From Paraburkholderia rhizosphaerae (GTDB lineage: Bacteria; Pseudomonadota; Gammaproteobacteria; Burkholderiales; Burkholderiaceae): a stretch of 64,000 nucleotides of DNA. The notes under the pieces were generated by a model. That model ran no database searches, was not told where the DNA came from, and was given only the letters and a program-made list of their open reading frames with translations. Location: contig NZ_SORE01000017.1 of assembly GCF_004366595.1 (NCBI RefSeq), positions 105,507 through 169,506 of the forward strand. The letters run 5' to 3'. This document shows positions 42,064-51,406 of the stretch, piece after piece (positions within the stretch are counted from its first letter, which is position 1; the number at the start of each line of letters is the position of its first letter). The position numbers were made by a program, and so were the translations under genes.

Positions 42064-44274
42064 ATGACGACCGACATCAATGAAGTTCAGCGCCCGACAC
42101 GCCGTACGTTCCTGAAAGGCGCGGGCACAGCCGCCGCCGTCGCACTGACAATCGGCTTCGAATGGGGTGGCTTTGCGCGGCGCGCGATCGCGGCAGAACC
42201 CGCCGCGCCCGGCACCGCGGCCGCGGGCACGTTCGCACCGAATGCGTTCCTGCGCGTCAGCCCCGACAACAGCGTGACCGTCATCGCGAAGCACGTCGAG
42301 ATGGGCCAGGGCGCGTATACCGGCATTGCGACGATCGTCGCGGAAGAGCTCGACACCGACTGGTCGGACGTGCGCGTCGAAAGCGCGCCTGCCGATGCGA
42401 AACGCTACGCGAATCTCTCATTCGGCACGATGCAGGGCACCGGCGGCAGCTCGGCGATGGCTAATTCGTGGATGCAGTTGCGCGACGCGGGCGCCAAGGC
42501 GCGCGCGATGCTCATCACCGCGGCCGCGCAGCAATGGCAGGTGCCGGCGTCCTCGCTGCGCACCGAGCGCGGCAGTGTCTATCACGACGCAAGCGGCAAG
42601 CAGGCCACCTACGGATCGCTGGTATCGAAAGCCGCTGCACTGCCGGTCCCGGATCAGGTCACGCTTAAAGACCCGAGCAAGTTCCGCTTGATCGGCCAGC
42701 CGCTGCCACGCGTGGATGTGCCGCCGAAGACCAACGGCACCGCGCAATTTACGCTCGACGTTACGTTCCCCGGCATGTTGGTCGCGGTGATGCAACGCCC
42801 GCCGCGCTTCGGCGCGACCGTGCGTTCGTTCGACGCGTCTGCGGCCAAAGCGGTGCCGGGCGTGGTCGATGTCGTTCAGGTACCGCGTGGCGTCGCGGTG
42901 GTCGGCAAGAGTTTCTGGGCAGCCAAGCAAGGCCGGGATGCGCTGAAGGTCGTGTGGGACGACTCGCAAGCGGAAAAACGCAGTTCCGCGGACATCATGG
43001 CCGAATATCGCCGCATGGCCGAAAAGCCGGGTGTCAGTGCACGCGCCGAGGGCGATGCCAACAAGGCGATTCGCGGCGCAGCGCGCAAGATTTCCGCGAG
43101 CTATGAATTCCCTTACCTTGCACATGCGCCGATGGAGCCGCTCGACGCGGTCGTCAAGCTGAGCGCGGACCAATGCGAAATCTGGGCAGGCGATCAGTTC
43201 CAGACGGTCGACCAGGCGAATGCGGCGAAAGCCGCGGGTCTGCAACCGCAACAGGTAAGCATCCACACGCTGTATGCGGGCGGCAGCTTCGGCCGGCGCG
43301 CGAATCCGGGTTCCGACTACATCTCTGAAGCCGTGTCGATTGCAAAGGCGCTTGGCGCGAATGGCACGCCTGTCAAACTTCAATGGACCCGTGAGGACGA
43401 TATCCACGGCGGACTTTACCGGCCGATGTATTTCCATAAACTGGAAGCCGGCTTGACACGCGATGGTCATCTGGTCGGCTGGCGGCATCAGATCGTCGGC
43501 CAGTCGATCATGGCGGGCACGCCATTCGCGGGGATGATCAAGAACGGCGTCGATCCGACGTCGGTGGAAGGCGCCGCGAACATCGCGTACGCGATTCCGA
43601 ACATCTCCGTTGAACTGACGACGGCGCAAACCGGAGTGCCGGTGCTCTGGTGGCGTGTGGTCGGCAGCTCGCACACGGCGTTCGCAGTCGAGGCGTTTAT
43701 CGACGAGGCCGCTCATGCAGCGGGCAAGGACCCGTACGCGTTCCGGCGCGACATGCTCGCGAACGAGCCGCGGATGCGCGCGGTTCTCGATCTCGCCGCG
43801 CAGAAGGCTGGCTGGAATGACAAGCCGTTGCCGAAGGGTAAAGGACGCGGCATCGCGGTGGCCGAAGCGTTCAAGACGTTCGTCGCGCAAGTGGCGGAGG
43901 TCTCGATTGACAAGGACGGCAAGGTCAAGGTCGATCGCGTGGTCTGCGCGGTGGACTGCGGAACGGCGATCAACCCGGACGTGATTGCCGCGCAGATCGA
44001 AGGCGGCATCGGCTTCGGGCTCGGCGCGGTGTTGTACGGCGCGATCACGTTGAAAGACGGGCAGGTCGAACAGAATAACTTCGACGGCTACCAGGTGCTG
44101 CGGATGAATGCGATGCCGGCGGTCGAAGTGCACATCGTTCAATCGAACATCGCACCGACTGGCATTGGCGAACCGGGCGTCGCACCGCTCGGGCCCGCAG
44201 TCGCTAACGCAATCTATGCGGCCACCGGCAAGCGAATCCATGCGTTGCCGCTGACGAACGTGGGTCTTGCCTGA
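42064..44274 (+). CDS. iorB: molybdopterin-binding subunit, xanthine dehydrogenase family (IorB-like)
   Basis: This 736-residue catalytic subunit has a twin-arginine signal (RPTRRTFLKGAGTAAAVALT), so the complex is exported folded, with the small subunit, to the periplasm. The aldehyde oxidase-type Moco domains follow: VEMGQGAYTGIATIVAEELD, FGTMQGTGGSSAMANSW, GGSFGRRANPGSDY, WWRVVGSSHTAFAVE, and near the end GIGEPGVAPLGPAVANAI with the likely active-site Glu. It lacks the FAD subunit, as usual for IorAB. A strong terminator follows. Confidence 0.93.
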   Translation: MTTDINEVQRPTRRTFLKGAGTAAAVALTIGFEWGGFARRAIAAEPAAPGTAAAGTFAPNAFLRVSPDNSVTVIAKHVEMGQGAYTGIATIVAEELDTDWSDVRVESAPADAKRYANLSFGTMQGTGGSSAMANSWMQLRDAGAKARAMLITAAAQQWQVPASSLRTERGSVYHDASGKQATYGSLVSKAAALPVPDQVTLKDPSKFRLIGQPLPRVDVPPKTNGTAQFTLDVTFPGMLVAVMQRPPRFGATVRSFDASAAKAVPGVVDVVQVPRGVAVVGKSFWAAKQGRDALKVVWDDSQAEKRSSADIMAEYRRMAEKPGVSARAEGDANKAIRGAARKISASYEFPYLAHAPMEPLDAVVKLSADQCEIWAGDQFQTVDQANAAKAAGLQPQQVSIHTLYAGGSFGRRANPGSDYISEAVSIAKALGANGTPVKLQWTREDDIHGGLYRPMYFHKLEAGLTRDGHLVGWRHQIVGQSIMAGTPFAGMIKNGVDPTSVEGAANIAYAIPNISVELTTAQTGVPVLWWRVVGSSHTAFAVEAFIDEAAHAAGKDPYAFRRDMLANEPRMRAVLDLAAQKAGWNDKPLPKGKGRGIAVAEAFKTFVAQVAEVSIDKDGKVKVDRVVCAVDCGTAINPDVIAAQIEGGIGFGLGAVLYGAITLKDGQVEQNNFDGYQVLRMNAMPAVEVHIVQSNIAPTGIGEPGVAPLGPAVANAIYAATGKRIHALPLTNVGLA

Positions 44275-44313
44275 CACCTGACGCAGCTAGAAGTGAGCTA
44301 ACTCGATGTTGAT

Positions 44314-44352
44314 GCGGGGGGCGGCCTTGAAGAAGCCGCCCCCCGCGTTTTT
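44314..44352 (+). terminator. Rho-independent terminator after iorAB
   Basis: GCGGGGGGCGGC (44314-44325) pairs perfectly with GCCGCCCCCCGC (44335-44346) over a nine-base loop, followed by G and five T. A 12-pair stem at the right place, 40 bases after the stop. Confidence 0.88.
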
Positions 44353-44465
44353 AGCGCCCAAAGGCCGTCGGGTGGATCCGCGGCTCGATCGATACCGTAT
44401 CACCCAGCGTCCAGGGGTCGGCGGCGACGCCGTGATCGATCAACATAGGACGGGTTCGAGCCGGA

Positions 44466-45269
44466 CTACGTCACGAGGCTGCGCAGATACGCGGAAATGC
44501 GTTCCGCGCACGCAACCAGCACAAAGGTGGCAATCAGCAGATATGACACCGTCTGGTACTGGAACAGATTCATCGCGGTCAGCAACTGGAAGCCGATGCC
44601 ACCGGCGCCGACAAAACCGAGCACCAGCGACGAGCGCAAGTTTTCGTCGAACCGGAACAAGCCAATGCCGAGCAGCGACGGCAACACGCCCGGCACGACC
44701 GCATGCGTCAACACCTGCAGGCGGCTCGCGCCGGTCAACGTCAATGCTTCGACCGGGCCCATGTCCATATCTTCGATCACTTCCGCGAATAGACGTCCCA
44801 GCATCCCGATCGAATGGACGGCAAGCGCAAGCGCGCCCGGAAACGGTCCGAGCCCGACCGCGGTCACGAACAGCAGAGCCCACACGAGGTCCGGAACCGC
44901 GCGCGTGACGCCGATAATTGCACGCGACGCGTGATACAACGGCTTCGCCGGCGTAATGTTCGCGGCTGCGAGAATCGCAAGCGGGAACGCGAGGATCACA
45001 CCGAACACCGTGCCGAAGATCGCGAGATCGATGGTCTCGAGCACCGCGTGCAGGTTCGGGATGAACTCGTCGAAGGCGGGCGGCATCGCGCGCGAAATGA
45101 TGTCGGCCATGCCGTGCGCGCCGGTCACCAGATCTTGCGGACGGGCCTGAACAACGATCCACGCCTGCACGAATAGCGCGAGCGCAACGACGATCGCACA
45201 GAGTGTCAGGAACGTGCGTGCAGGGGACGAACCCGTCGTCGGCGCACGCATCTCAAGGGCTTTGTTCAT
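44466..45269 (-). CDS. phnE: PhnE-type ABC transporter permease
   Basis: This 267-residue inner-membrane permease has about six helices and the cytoplasmic coupling motif EALTLTGASRLQVLTHAVVP. LFRFDENLRSSLVLGFVGAG and GIGFQLL match the phosphonate/phosphite permease family. Its ATG overlaps the ATPase stop by four bases. Between its stop and the facing terminator a 31-codon frame (44446-44351) without a ribosome site is seen, not annotated. No phosphonate-degrading gene is nearby. Confidence 0.9.
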   Translation of the reverse strand: MNKALEMRAPTTGSSPARTFLTLCAIVVALALFVQAWIVVQARPQDLVTGAHGMADIISRAMPPAFDEFIPNLHAVLETIDLAIFGTVFGVILAFPLAILAAANITPAKPLYHASRAIIGVTRAVPDLVWALLFVTAVGLGPFPGALALAVHSIGMLGRLFAEVIEDMDMGPVEALTLTGASRLQVLTHAVVPGVLPSLLGIGLFRFDENLRSSLVLGFVGAGGIGFQLLTAMNLFQYQTVSYLLIATFVLVACAERISAYLRSLVT

Positions 45270-46126
45270 GATGCGCCGTCCACGTAGAGGCGCGAAATCT
45301 GCGCGCTGGACACTTCCGGCGCCTGCTGGTCGAATTCCATCTGCCCATTGCGCAGGCCGACCAATCGATCGGCATAGCGCGCAGCGAGCTCCGGTTGATG
45401 CAGCACGCACACAACCGCCAGCCCGTCTTCCGTCGCGAGGCGGCGCAGTAGCCGCATCACTTCGTCGGCCGCTTCCGGATCGAGGCTCGCCACCGGTTCA
45501 TCTGCAAGCAGCACATGCGGACGTTGCACTAATGCACGCGCGATGGCCACACGTTGCGCCTGTCCACCCGATAAGGTGCCGGCGCGCTGAGCGGCGAGAT
45601 GCAGCAGACCGACTTCATCCAGACACGCGCGCGACGTTTCAATTTCGGCGCGTGGCAAGCGCCCTAACGCGGTCGCCAGCGTCCTGTGCCGACCGAGCGC
45701 ACCACAGCAGACATTCGCGAGCACACTGCGCCGCTTCACCAGATTCGCGCTTTGAGAAATCAGTGCAAGCGGCAGTCGCGCTTGCCGCAACGCGTTGCCC
45801 GACAGTGCAGCGAGATCGCATCCGGCAACCTCCACGGAGCCCGCGGTGGGCTGATTCAGTCCAACCACGCACTTCATGAAGGTCGACTTGCCGCTGCCAT
45901 TGCTGCCGAGCACGACCACCATTTCGCCCGCTCTCACAGACAGGTTGAAATCGCGCAGCGCGGTATGGCCATTGCCATAACGCATCGTCAGGTTATGCAC
46001 GGCCAGTTTGACGCCGGAAGCGCGCGTATCGCGCGACGCCGCCACATGTGCGCCGGACGCGTCAGCGCCAAATGCAGCCGACGGATCCAGCGGGATATTG
46101 CCAGAGGTACTCAACACGGTGTTCAA
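45266..46126 (-). CDS. phnC: PhnC-type ABC transporter ATP-binding protein
   Basis: The product is the 286-residue ATPase of the importer: VVVLGSNGSGKSTFMK (Walker A), LISQSANLVKRRSVLANV (Q-loop region typical of PhnC), TLSGGQAQRVAIARAL (signature), VLLADEPVASLDPEAADEVM (Walker B). A 40-residue Ala-rich N-terminal extension precedes the domain. The likely start is a TTG (46126) overlapping the substrate-binding protein stop; a GTG nine bases on is an alternative. Order D-C-E with overlapping ends shows one operon. Confidence 0.9.
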   Translation of the reverse strand: MNTVLSTSGNIPLDPSAAFGADASGAHVAASRDTRASGVKLAVHNLTMRYGNGHTALRDFNLSVRAGEMVVVLGSNGSGKSTFMKCVVGLNQPTAGSVEVAGCDLAALSGNALRQARLPLALISQSANLVKRRSVLANVCCGALGRHRTLATALGRLPRAEIETSRACLDEVGLLHLAAQRAGTLSGGQAQRVAIARALVQRPHVLLADEPVASLDPEAADEVMRLLRRLATEDGLAVVCVLHQPELAARYADRLVGLRNGQMEFDQQAPEVSSAQISRLYVDGAS

Positions 46127-47022
46127 AGCTTTGACAGATCGATATGAAGGGTCGACACGAGGTCACGAATCTGGTTGTACGCGGAATCGGCTTGCGGCAC
46201 GGTGCGCAGTTCCGGGTTCTGGTTGGCCGCGAGGAATTTCTGATCGGCCGCGGGCAACTGATGCAGATCGAGCGAGCTGAGCACACTGGTCAAACGCGCC
46301 TTGATATCCGCGGGCAAATCGCCGCGCACCGCGATCGGATCGATAGGAATCGGTTCCGATTTCCACAGCGTCACATAAGCGGCGGGGTCGTATTCGTTGT
46401 GCAGTTTCGCGCTGGCAATTTCTTCGCTGTTGAGCTCGCCTGCTTCAACTTTGTGGTTGCGTAGCGCTTCGAACGATGCCGTATGACTGCCTGCATAAAC
46501 AGGCTTGATGCCCTTATCGGGGTCGATGCCGTTCTTGCTCAGACCGAATGCGGGAAACAGATGCCCGGACGTGGAAGCCGCATCCGCATACGCGAACGAA
46601 TGACCGCGCGTATCGGCGAGCGTCTTGATGCCCGAACCCGGCCACGTGACGATCGACGCGTAGTACGTCGCAGGCTTGCCCTCTTCGCCCGCGAACGTCG
46701 CAACCGCCTCGGCATGCGCGACCTGATGCGCGAGCACATAGCCAAGCGGGCCGAACTCGCCGAACTCCAGCTTGTTGTTACGCATCGCTTCGATCTCGGC
46801 GTTATAGCTGGTCGCCACGTACAGTTGCACGGTGCAGCCAAGCTTGTCGCCGATCAGCTTCGCGAGATCGGTATAGACCGGCAACATGCGCTGCGCCGAT
46901 TCATATGGCTCAACCCCGAAGCGAACCACGCCGTTATTCGGACAGGTACCGGCCGCATGCGCCGCACCGGAGAAAAACCCCGCTAAAAAGGTCGCGGCCG
47001 CCAAAACCTTCGATACCTTCAT
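46123..47022 (-). CDS. phnD: phosphate/phosphite/phosphonate ABC transporter substrate-binding protein
   Basis: This 299-residue periplasmic binding protein has a signal peptide (MKVSKVLAAATFLAGFFSG, cut after AHA) and the PhnD-like fold: VRFGVEPYESAQRMLPVYTD, YVATSYNAEIEAMRNNKLEF, FGEFGPLGYVLA and SFAYADAASTSGHLFPAFGL. GAGGAAGAG before the ATG at 47022 decides the start. The ligand could be a phosphonate, phosphite or another oxyanion; the family does not settle this. Confidence 0.9.
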   Translation of the reverse strand: MKVSKVLAAATFLAGFFSGAAHAAGTCPNNGVVRFGVEPYESAQRMLPVYTDLAKLIGDKLGCTVQLYVATSYNAEIEAMRNNKLEFGEFGPLGYVLAHQVAHAEAVATFAGEEGKPATYYASIVTWPGSGIKTLADTRGHSFAYADAASTSGHLFPAFGLSKNGIDPDKGIKPVYAGSHTASFEALRNHKVEAGELNSEEIASAKLHNEYDPAAYVTLWKSEPIPIDPIAVRGDLPADIKARLTSVLSSLDLHQLPAADQKFLAANQNPELRTVPQADSAYNQIRDLVSTLHIDLSKL

Positions 47023-47506
47023 CTCTTCCTCACATGACTCGACGCGGTATGACACATCGGTGAACTTGTACGGACGTCTAGACGAATTTAATCGCCGTGA
47101 ACGCATGAATTGCCGATCGACACACGACCGCCGCGTCCCTTCGTATGAGCGACGATCTGCGAGTATTTTGGACAGGTAGGAATGACACCGGCATGACAAC
47201 AACCGAAAACATCGACGTGAATCCGGAGCGTCTGCGGCGTGAACGATTTCAGTGACTCGCGTAACTGAAATAACGCTTACTTGAAGCCTTAATGTAAGCG
47301 AGTTCGCGAGATTCGTGACAGCGTGCTGACGCGAGCTTTCGTTATAGCGTGCGCGCCTGCGCGTGTGCTTTCGTATGAAAATTGCCTACCCGGCTCCCGC
47401 GTTCGCTTACGATACGCAATCCGAAATGACTCGGCATGGCCGTTGTGAGGCAAAGGCACGAATGCGGACCCGGTTCAGCAACTGTCCCCGAGCCCGCGCG
47501 ACTCCG
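47023..47506. other. 484-base gap upstream of the Phn-type operon
   Basis: It should hold the phnD promoter. A small dyad is seen: CGCTTAC (47274-47280) and GTAAGCG (47294-47300), 13 bases apart. I see no gene. Confidence 0.4.
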
Positions 47507-48247
47507 TTATTGCCAGACCTGGTAGATCATCGGCCCGTTGCTATACGGGCGCGGATACGACCCGGCCCAGTATCCGCCGCGGTACACCGGATAAGGACTG
47601 GCGACCGCGACAACCGGCTGCATCACCGGATACTCCATTTCCTGCGCATAGACCGGAATGTACGGCACCGCACGCACGGGCGGCGGCGGCGCGTAGGCCT
47701 GTTGCACATAGACCGGCTGCTGCTGGTAATACGCCGCGGGACCGTTGTCATACGCAGGCGCCTGCGCATAGACAGGTTGTGCCTGATAACGCACCGGCGG
47801 CGGCGCCGGCCTCGGCCGCGCGACGGCGACACCCTGGGGTCGGGCCTGCGCGGGCAACGCGCGTTGCGTGACAGCCGGTTGAGGAACCGGTGTCTGCATC
47901 GCCTCGTCTTCGTCATCGTCGGGCATTCCTGCAGGAAGCGGCGGCACATCGTGCGTCTTGACCTGCTTCGCCGGCTGCTTCAACTGATCCCGCAGCGACG
48001 CATACGTCTCGGCGTCCTCCTTCGCACGAGCGTTATAGCCGTTGTGATAGGCATCGCTCAGGTCTTTCTGACGTGCCTGGTTTTCCTCATCGGCTGTCAT
48101 GCGTTCTTCGCCCGGATCGAGCGACACATCTGTTCCGCCGTTGTCGTACGCCTGCTTCGGGCCATCGGCCCATGCTGGAATGGATTGCAGCGATGGCACG
48201 AGGACCACCGATGCAACCGCAATCCCTAACAACGATTTAATTCTCAT
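47507..48247 (-). CDS. secreted Pro/Tyr/Gln-rich protein of unknown function
   Basis: This 246-residue protein has a signal peptide (MRIKSLLGIAVASVVLVPSL, cut near AWA). An acidic, Asp/Glu-rich, probably helical middle follows (about 40-115; ENQARQKDLSDAYHNGYNAR). The low-complexity C-terminal half is rich in Pro, Tyr, Gln and Ala, with repeats such as AYAPPPPVRAVPYIPVYAQE. Similar YXQ/PPP-rich proteins occur in Burkholderia envelopes, but I do not recognise a domain. No close operon partner. Confidence 0.75.
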   Translation of the reverse strand: MRIKSLLGIAVASVVLVPSLQSIPAWADGPKQAYDNGGTDVSLDPGEERMTADEENQARQKDLSDAYHNGYNARAKEDAETYASLRDQLKQPAKQVKTHDVPPLPAGMPDDDEDEAMQTPVPQPAVTQRALPAQARPQGVAVARPRPAPPPVRYQAQPVYAQAPAYDNGPAAYYQQQPVYVQQAYAPPPPVRAVPYIPVYAQEMEYPVMQPVVAVASPYPVYRGGYWAGSYPRPYSNGPMIYQVWQ

Positions 48248-48757
48248 GGCTTCACCTCGTAGCTAGAGAGACAAAAAAGGAAATGCCGGAGCGCTTCGTC
48301 TGGTGGGCCGCGTGCCGATACACGCCTTCGCGCGTCGCACCAGAAGGTATCGCTCCCGTGACTGCACAGCGCTCTCGGGCAATCCGATCTCTTGAGCATT
48401 TCACGGTCTCTCTCACGACGGTGCGATCCGGCCAGTTCAATGGCCACCGATCGCAAACCGTTCGCCAATCGCGTTGGCGGAATGTGCGGTGCTTAATCGC
48501 ACGGCCTGTTCCGCCATTCGCGACGAAGCTATTCAATTCTCATTTTCAGCGTCTTCTCTTTCTTGATGAGCGTCGCGGATGCGACATCAATTGCGGCCCA
48601 CGCAGCGTCTGAAATCACATCGGCAATCGCATGGTGTGCGATCGGCAATGGAAACTCCGTGCGGGAATACTCACATCTGACGAACAGTGATGCACGAGAA
48701 AGGGGCATCACAGGCGATGCGACAGAAGCGATGCGAAATGCGGCAGCGAGGATGGGG
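48248..48757. other. 510-base gap with no gene seen
   Basis: It lies between the DUF445 stop and the start of the secreted Pro/Tyr-rich protein, both leftward. It should contain the end of the long operon and the promoter of the secreted protein. No terminator or credible frame was found by eye. Confidence 0.4.
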
Positions 48758-50047
48758 TTAAAGCATGGTGATCGCGTGGAGCAACACGCCCGCGATACCA
48801 CCGACCAGTGCGCCGTTGACGCGAATAAATTGCAGGTCGTGGCCGATCTCAGCCTCGATCCTGCGGCTCACTTCCCGCGCGCTCCAACCATTGACAACCT
48901 CGGAAATCAGCGTCGACAGCGGGTGCCGATAGCGGATCACCAGCTGGTAAGCGACCTCCAGCCACCATTCATTCAACTTGTGCTGAAGCGCCGGCGCGCC
49001 CGCCACGCGCTTGCCGACGGAAATCAGCGTCCCTGCCGCGAGGTTGCGCAGTAAGGATCGCTTGCCGTTGAGGTCGGCAGCGACGCGGGTCCGGACATAT
49101 CGGAGCAACACGCGGTGATAGCCGCGTCTTCTGACGTGCCGCAGGCAATCGCGCAATAACAGGCGCCCATAGCGACGATGGATCGAAGACGTGCGCAACC
49201 GGACAATCAGTTGCTCTATCGCGTCGCCAAACTGTCGACGAAGCTCGTGATCGGGCCGCTCGATCGCTTCATGCAGCAGCGCAACGACTCCGTTGACAAA
49301 CCTGCCAACGATGTATGTATCAAGCATTGCCGGCGTAAACTTCGACGCCTCGCTGAATTTCGCAGCGATAAGGTCGACGTGCGACGTTAGCCACTTTTCG
49401 AACACACGCAGACCGTGCTCGAGCAACGGTTGATGTTTTTCCAGTTCGATGCAGAGCCGCAACAGCGTGCCGCCGACGCGGGACACGTCAAAGGTGCGCA
49501 GTTCCGGAACCACGGAAAGGTCAAGGAACCGTTCGACATCGGCGTCATCGATTTCGTCGAGCCATGCCGGCAGCGAGTCGGCTAGCGCGTCTACCACCGC
49601 GTTGCTGTTCGCGCGATCGGTGGCCCAGAGCGCGATTGCCTTCGCCGCATTGTGCTCGCGCAACCGCGCGACGATCACTTCCGGTTTCAGGAAATTGACT
49701 TCCACGAACTCGCCGAATCGCGCCGCGATGCGCTGCTGGTTCCGCGGAATGATTGCCGTGTGCGGCACCGGCAGCCCGAATGGATGCCGGAACAACGCGA
49801 CGGTTGCATACCAGTCGGCGATCGCGCCAACGGTACCGGCCTCGGCGAACGCACGCACCCAGACAAGCCACGGATGCGTACCTTGAAGCGCAATACAGGC
49901 GCACAGCAGCGCAAACAGACCCACAAGCAGACCTGTCGCGACGCGCCTTATGCGCGCGACGCCGGTTCGTTCCGCGTCGGTCCGTGCATCAGCTGCCGCA
50001 TGCGGGCTGCAATCGCCGTCGCGAGCACCATCTCCGGGTAACCTCAA
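48758..50047 (-). CDS. DUF445 (YjiN-like) membrane-associated protein
   Basis: This 429-residue protein has an N-terminal membrane helix (VATGLLVGLFALLCACIAL), then FAEAGTVGAIADWYATVALF and FRHPFGLPVPHTAIIPRNQQ, the DUF445 hallmark. A long helical body follows, with C-terminal helix GALVGGIAGVLLHAITML. No ATG lies at the right place. A TTG overlapping the PHA depolymerase stop (TTGA) is the best start and implies translational coupling. Function unknown; it is the last gene of the PHA run. Confidence 0.82.
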   Translation of the reverse strand: MRLPGDGARDGDCSPHAAADARTDAERTGVARIRRVATGLLVGLFALLCACIALQGTHPWLVWVRAFAEAGTVGAIADWYATVALFRHPFGLPVPHTAIIPRNQQRIAARFGEFVEVNFLKPEVIVARLREHNAAKAIALWATDRANSNAVVDALADSLPAWLDEIDDADVERFLDLSVVPELRTFDVSRVGGTLLRLCIELEKHQPLLEHGLRVFEKWLTSHVDLIAAKFSEASKFTPAMLDTYIVGRFVNGVVALLHEAIERPDHELRRQFGDAIEQLIVRLRTSSIHRRYGRLLLRDCLRHVRRRGYHRVLLRYVRTRVAADLNGKRSLLRNLAAGTLISVGKRVAGAPALQHKLNEWWLEVAYQLVIRYRHPLSTLISEVVNGWSAREVSRRIEAEIGHDLQFIRVNGALVGGIAGVLLHAITML

Positions 50048-50871
50048 CGTGAGTCCCGCCGCAGAAATTCGCGCACGACAGGCGCGACTTCCCGTGCGCG
50101 GGTAATCAGCAACAAATGGCCATCGTCGACCACATGCAGCGTCGCATCGCGGATACAGGCCGCGAGAATCTTCGCGTTGGAAAGCGGCACGATCGGATCG
50201 TCGTTGCCATGCAATACGAGCGTGGCCTGGCGCAACGCGCGCAGCCACGGGAGGCTCGTCCAGCCTGCAACCGCCAGCAATTGATACAGATACCCGCGCC
50301 CGCCCGGCGCCTGTATGTGTCGGCTGTGCTCTTCGAGCAGCGCGGGGTCGTGCCGGTATCTGCCGCCGTAAATTTCAGCACCGACCCGCTGCAAATACGC
50401 GGAATCGGTGTAGCGGCGAGGGCCGACCAGCTTTGACAGCACCGATAATCTGCCCGGCAGCATCACGATACCGGACGACGTCGACACAAGAACCAGCCTG
50501 CGGCAACGCGCCGGATGCATAAATGCGAATTGCTGCGCAAGCGCGCCGCCCCATGACACGCCGAGCACGTCGACTGGCCCATCGTGACCTAGTCGCGACA
50601 GCAGTTTGTCGGCCAAAACCGATAGCGTCGAGAACCGATACGGCATCAGCGGCGCCGGCGATCCGCCGACGCCCGGGATATCGAAGACAATCACACTCAC
50701 GTCTTCCAGCGCTTGAACGAACGGCTCGACCAGTTCCAGATTCGCGCCGATCCCATTGAAGATGACCAACGGCGGCGACGCATCGCTGCCGTAACGGGTA
50801 GCGACCCGCAGGATCCGACCGTCCAGGTCCACGGTCGCGATCCGCATGCTGCTGACAAACTCGGCATTCAT
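50044..50871 (-). CDS. phaZ: intracellular medium-chain PHA depolymerase
   Basis: This 275-residue alpha/beta hydrolase is like the PhaZ of Pseudomonas mcl-PHA operons: LVIFNGIGANLELVEPFVQA, FDIPGVGGSPAPLMPYRFST, nucleophile elbow LGVSWGGALAQQFAF, VGPRRYTDSAYLQR and catalytic His in VVDDGHLLLITRA. It releases hydroxyacids from stored polyester. The ATG at 50871 is used; a TTG 18 bases upstream is also in frame and neither has a strong ribosome site. It lies just downstream of the synthase and phasin genes. Confidence 0.92.
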   Translation of the reverse strand: MNAEFVSSMRIATVDLDGRILRVATRYGSDASPPLVIFNGIGANLELVEPFVQALEDVSVIVFDIPGVGGSPAPLMPYRFSTLSVLADKLLSRLGHDGPVDVLGVSWGGALAQQFAFMHPARCRRLVLVSTSSGIVMLPGRLSVLSKLVGPRRYTDSAYLQRVGAEIYGGRYRHDPALLEEHSRHIQAPGGRGYLYQLLAVAGWTSLPWLRALRQATLVLHGNDDPIVPLSNAKILAACIRDATLHVVDDGHLLLITRAREVAPVVREFLRRDSR

Positions 50872-50947
50872 CTGCAATTTCTTGTTCAATTGATCCGATG
50901 GCGGGACACCCGGTCCCGGGCGGCAGCATCGCGCTCAGCGCGCGCCA

Positions 50948-51370
50948 TTACTTCCTGACCGAAAGCAGGCCCTTCCACTCCTCCACGTTTTCAGTCACGC
51001 GCTTGCCGAGCACCGCGAGACTGTCGAATTGCGTTTTGCACGCGATATCGACCAGCGAGCGAAAATCCGCAACCGTGTCATGCAACGCTTGTTGAATCGT
51101 GTCGTCCCGATCCACCGGTTGCTCGCGCTCCTGCGTCGCTTTCGGCGCGATCCTGGACTGCAAGCCACTGACCGCCGACCGGAGAATTTCAGCCTGTTTC
51201 TGGCCGAGCGATTGCATGCCGGCGATCTCAGTTGTGACAGCAACCATCACCGCCTCGAGATCCTTGCGCCGCGATTCGAGAATCACCGCTGCGTCAACGC
51301 CGGGCAGCTTGAACTGGCCGATGAGGTTCGCAAAGACGCCGGGAACATTGAAAAGTTGAGTCGATTCCAT
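50948..51370 (-). CDS. phasin family protein
   Basis: This 140-residue, mostly helical protein has a phasin-like N-terminal hydrophobic segment (FNVPGVFANLIGQFKLPGVD) and an amphipathic helix (ESRRKDLEAVMVAVTTEIAG). A basic/acidic linker and a second helical half ending in EEWKGLLSVRK follow. Phasins coat PHA granules and limit their fusion. GGAG eight bases upstream supports the ATG. It sits 36 bases after the synthase stop. Confidence 0.9.
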   Translation of the reverse strand: MESTQLFNVPGVFANLIGQFKLPGVDAAVILESRRKDLEAVMVAVTTEIAGMQSLGQKQAEILRSAVSGLQSRIAPKATQEREQPVDRDDTIQQALHDTVADFRSLVDIACKTQFDSLAVLGKRVTENVEEWKGLLSVRK

Positions 51371-51406
51371 CGTCGTATCTCCAAGGGTAAAAAGGTTAAG
51401 GAATGC

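Noticed and set aside
42418..44277. 619-codon open frame antisense to the molybdopterin subunit
   Set aside because: Its translation is Arg/His/Asp-rich without any domain; high GC keeps antisense frames open. The sense gene has a full set of family motifs.
48529..48801. 90-codon minus-strand frame upstream of the secreted Pro/Tyr-rich protein
   Set aside because: It overlaps the DUF445 end, lacks a ribosome site and shows no domain.
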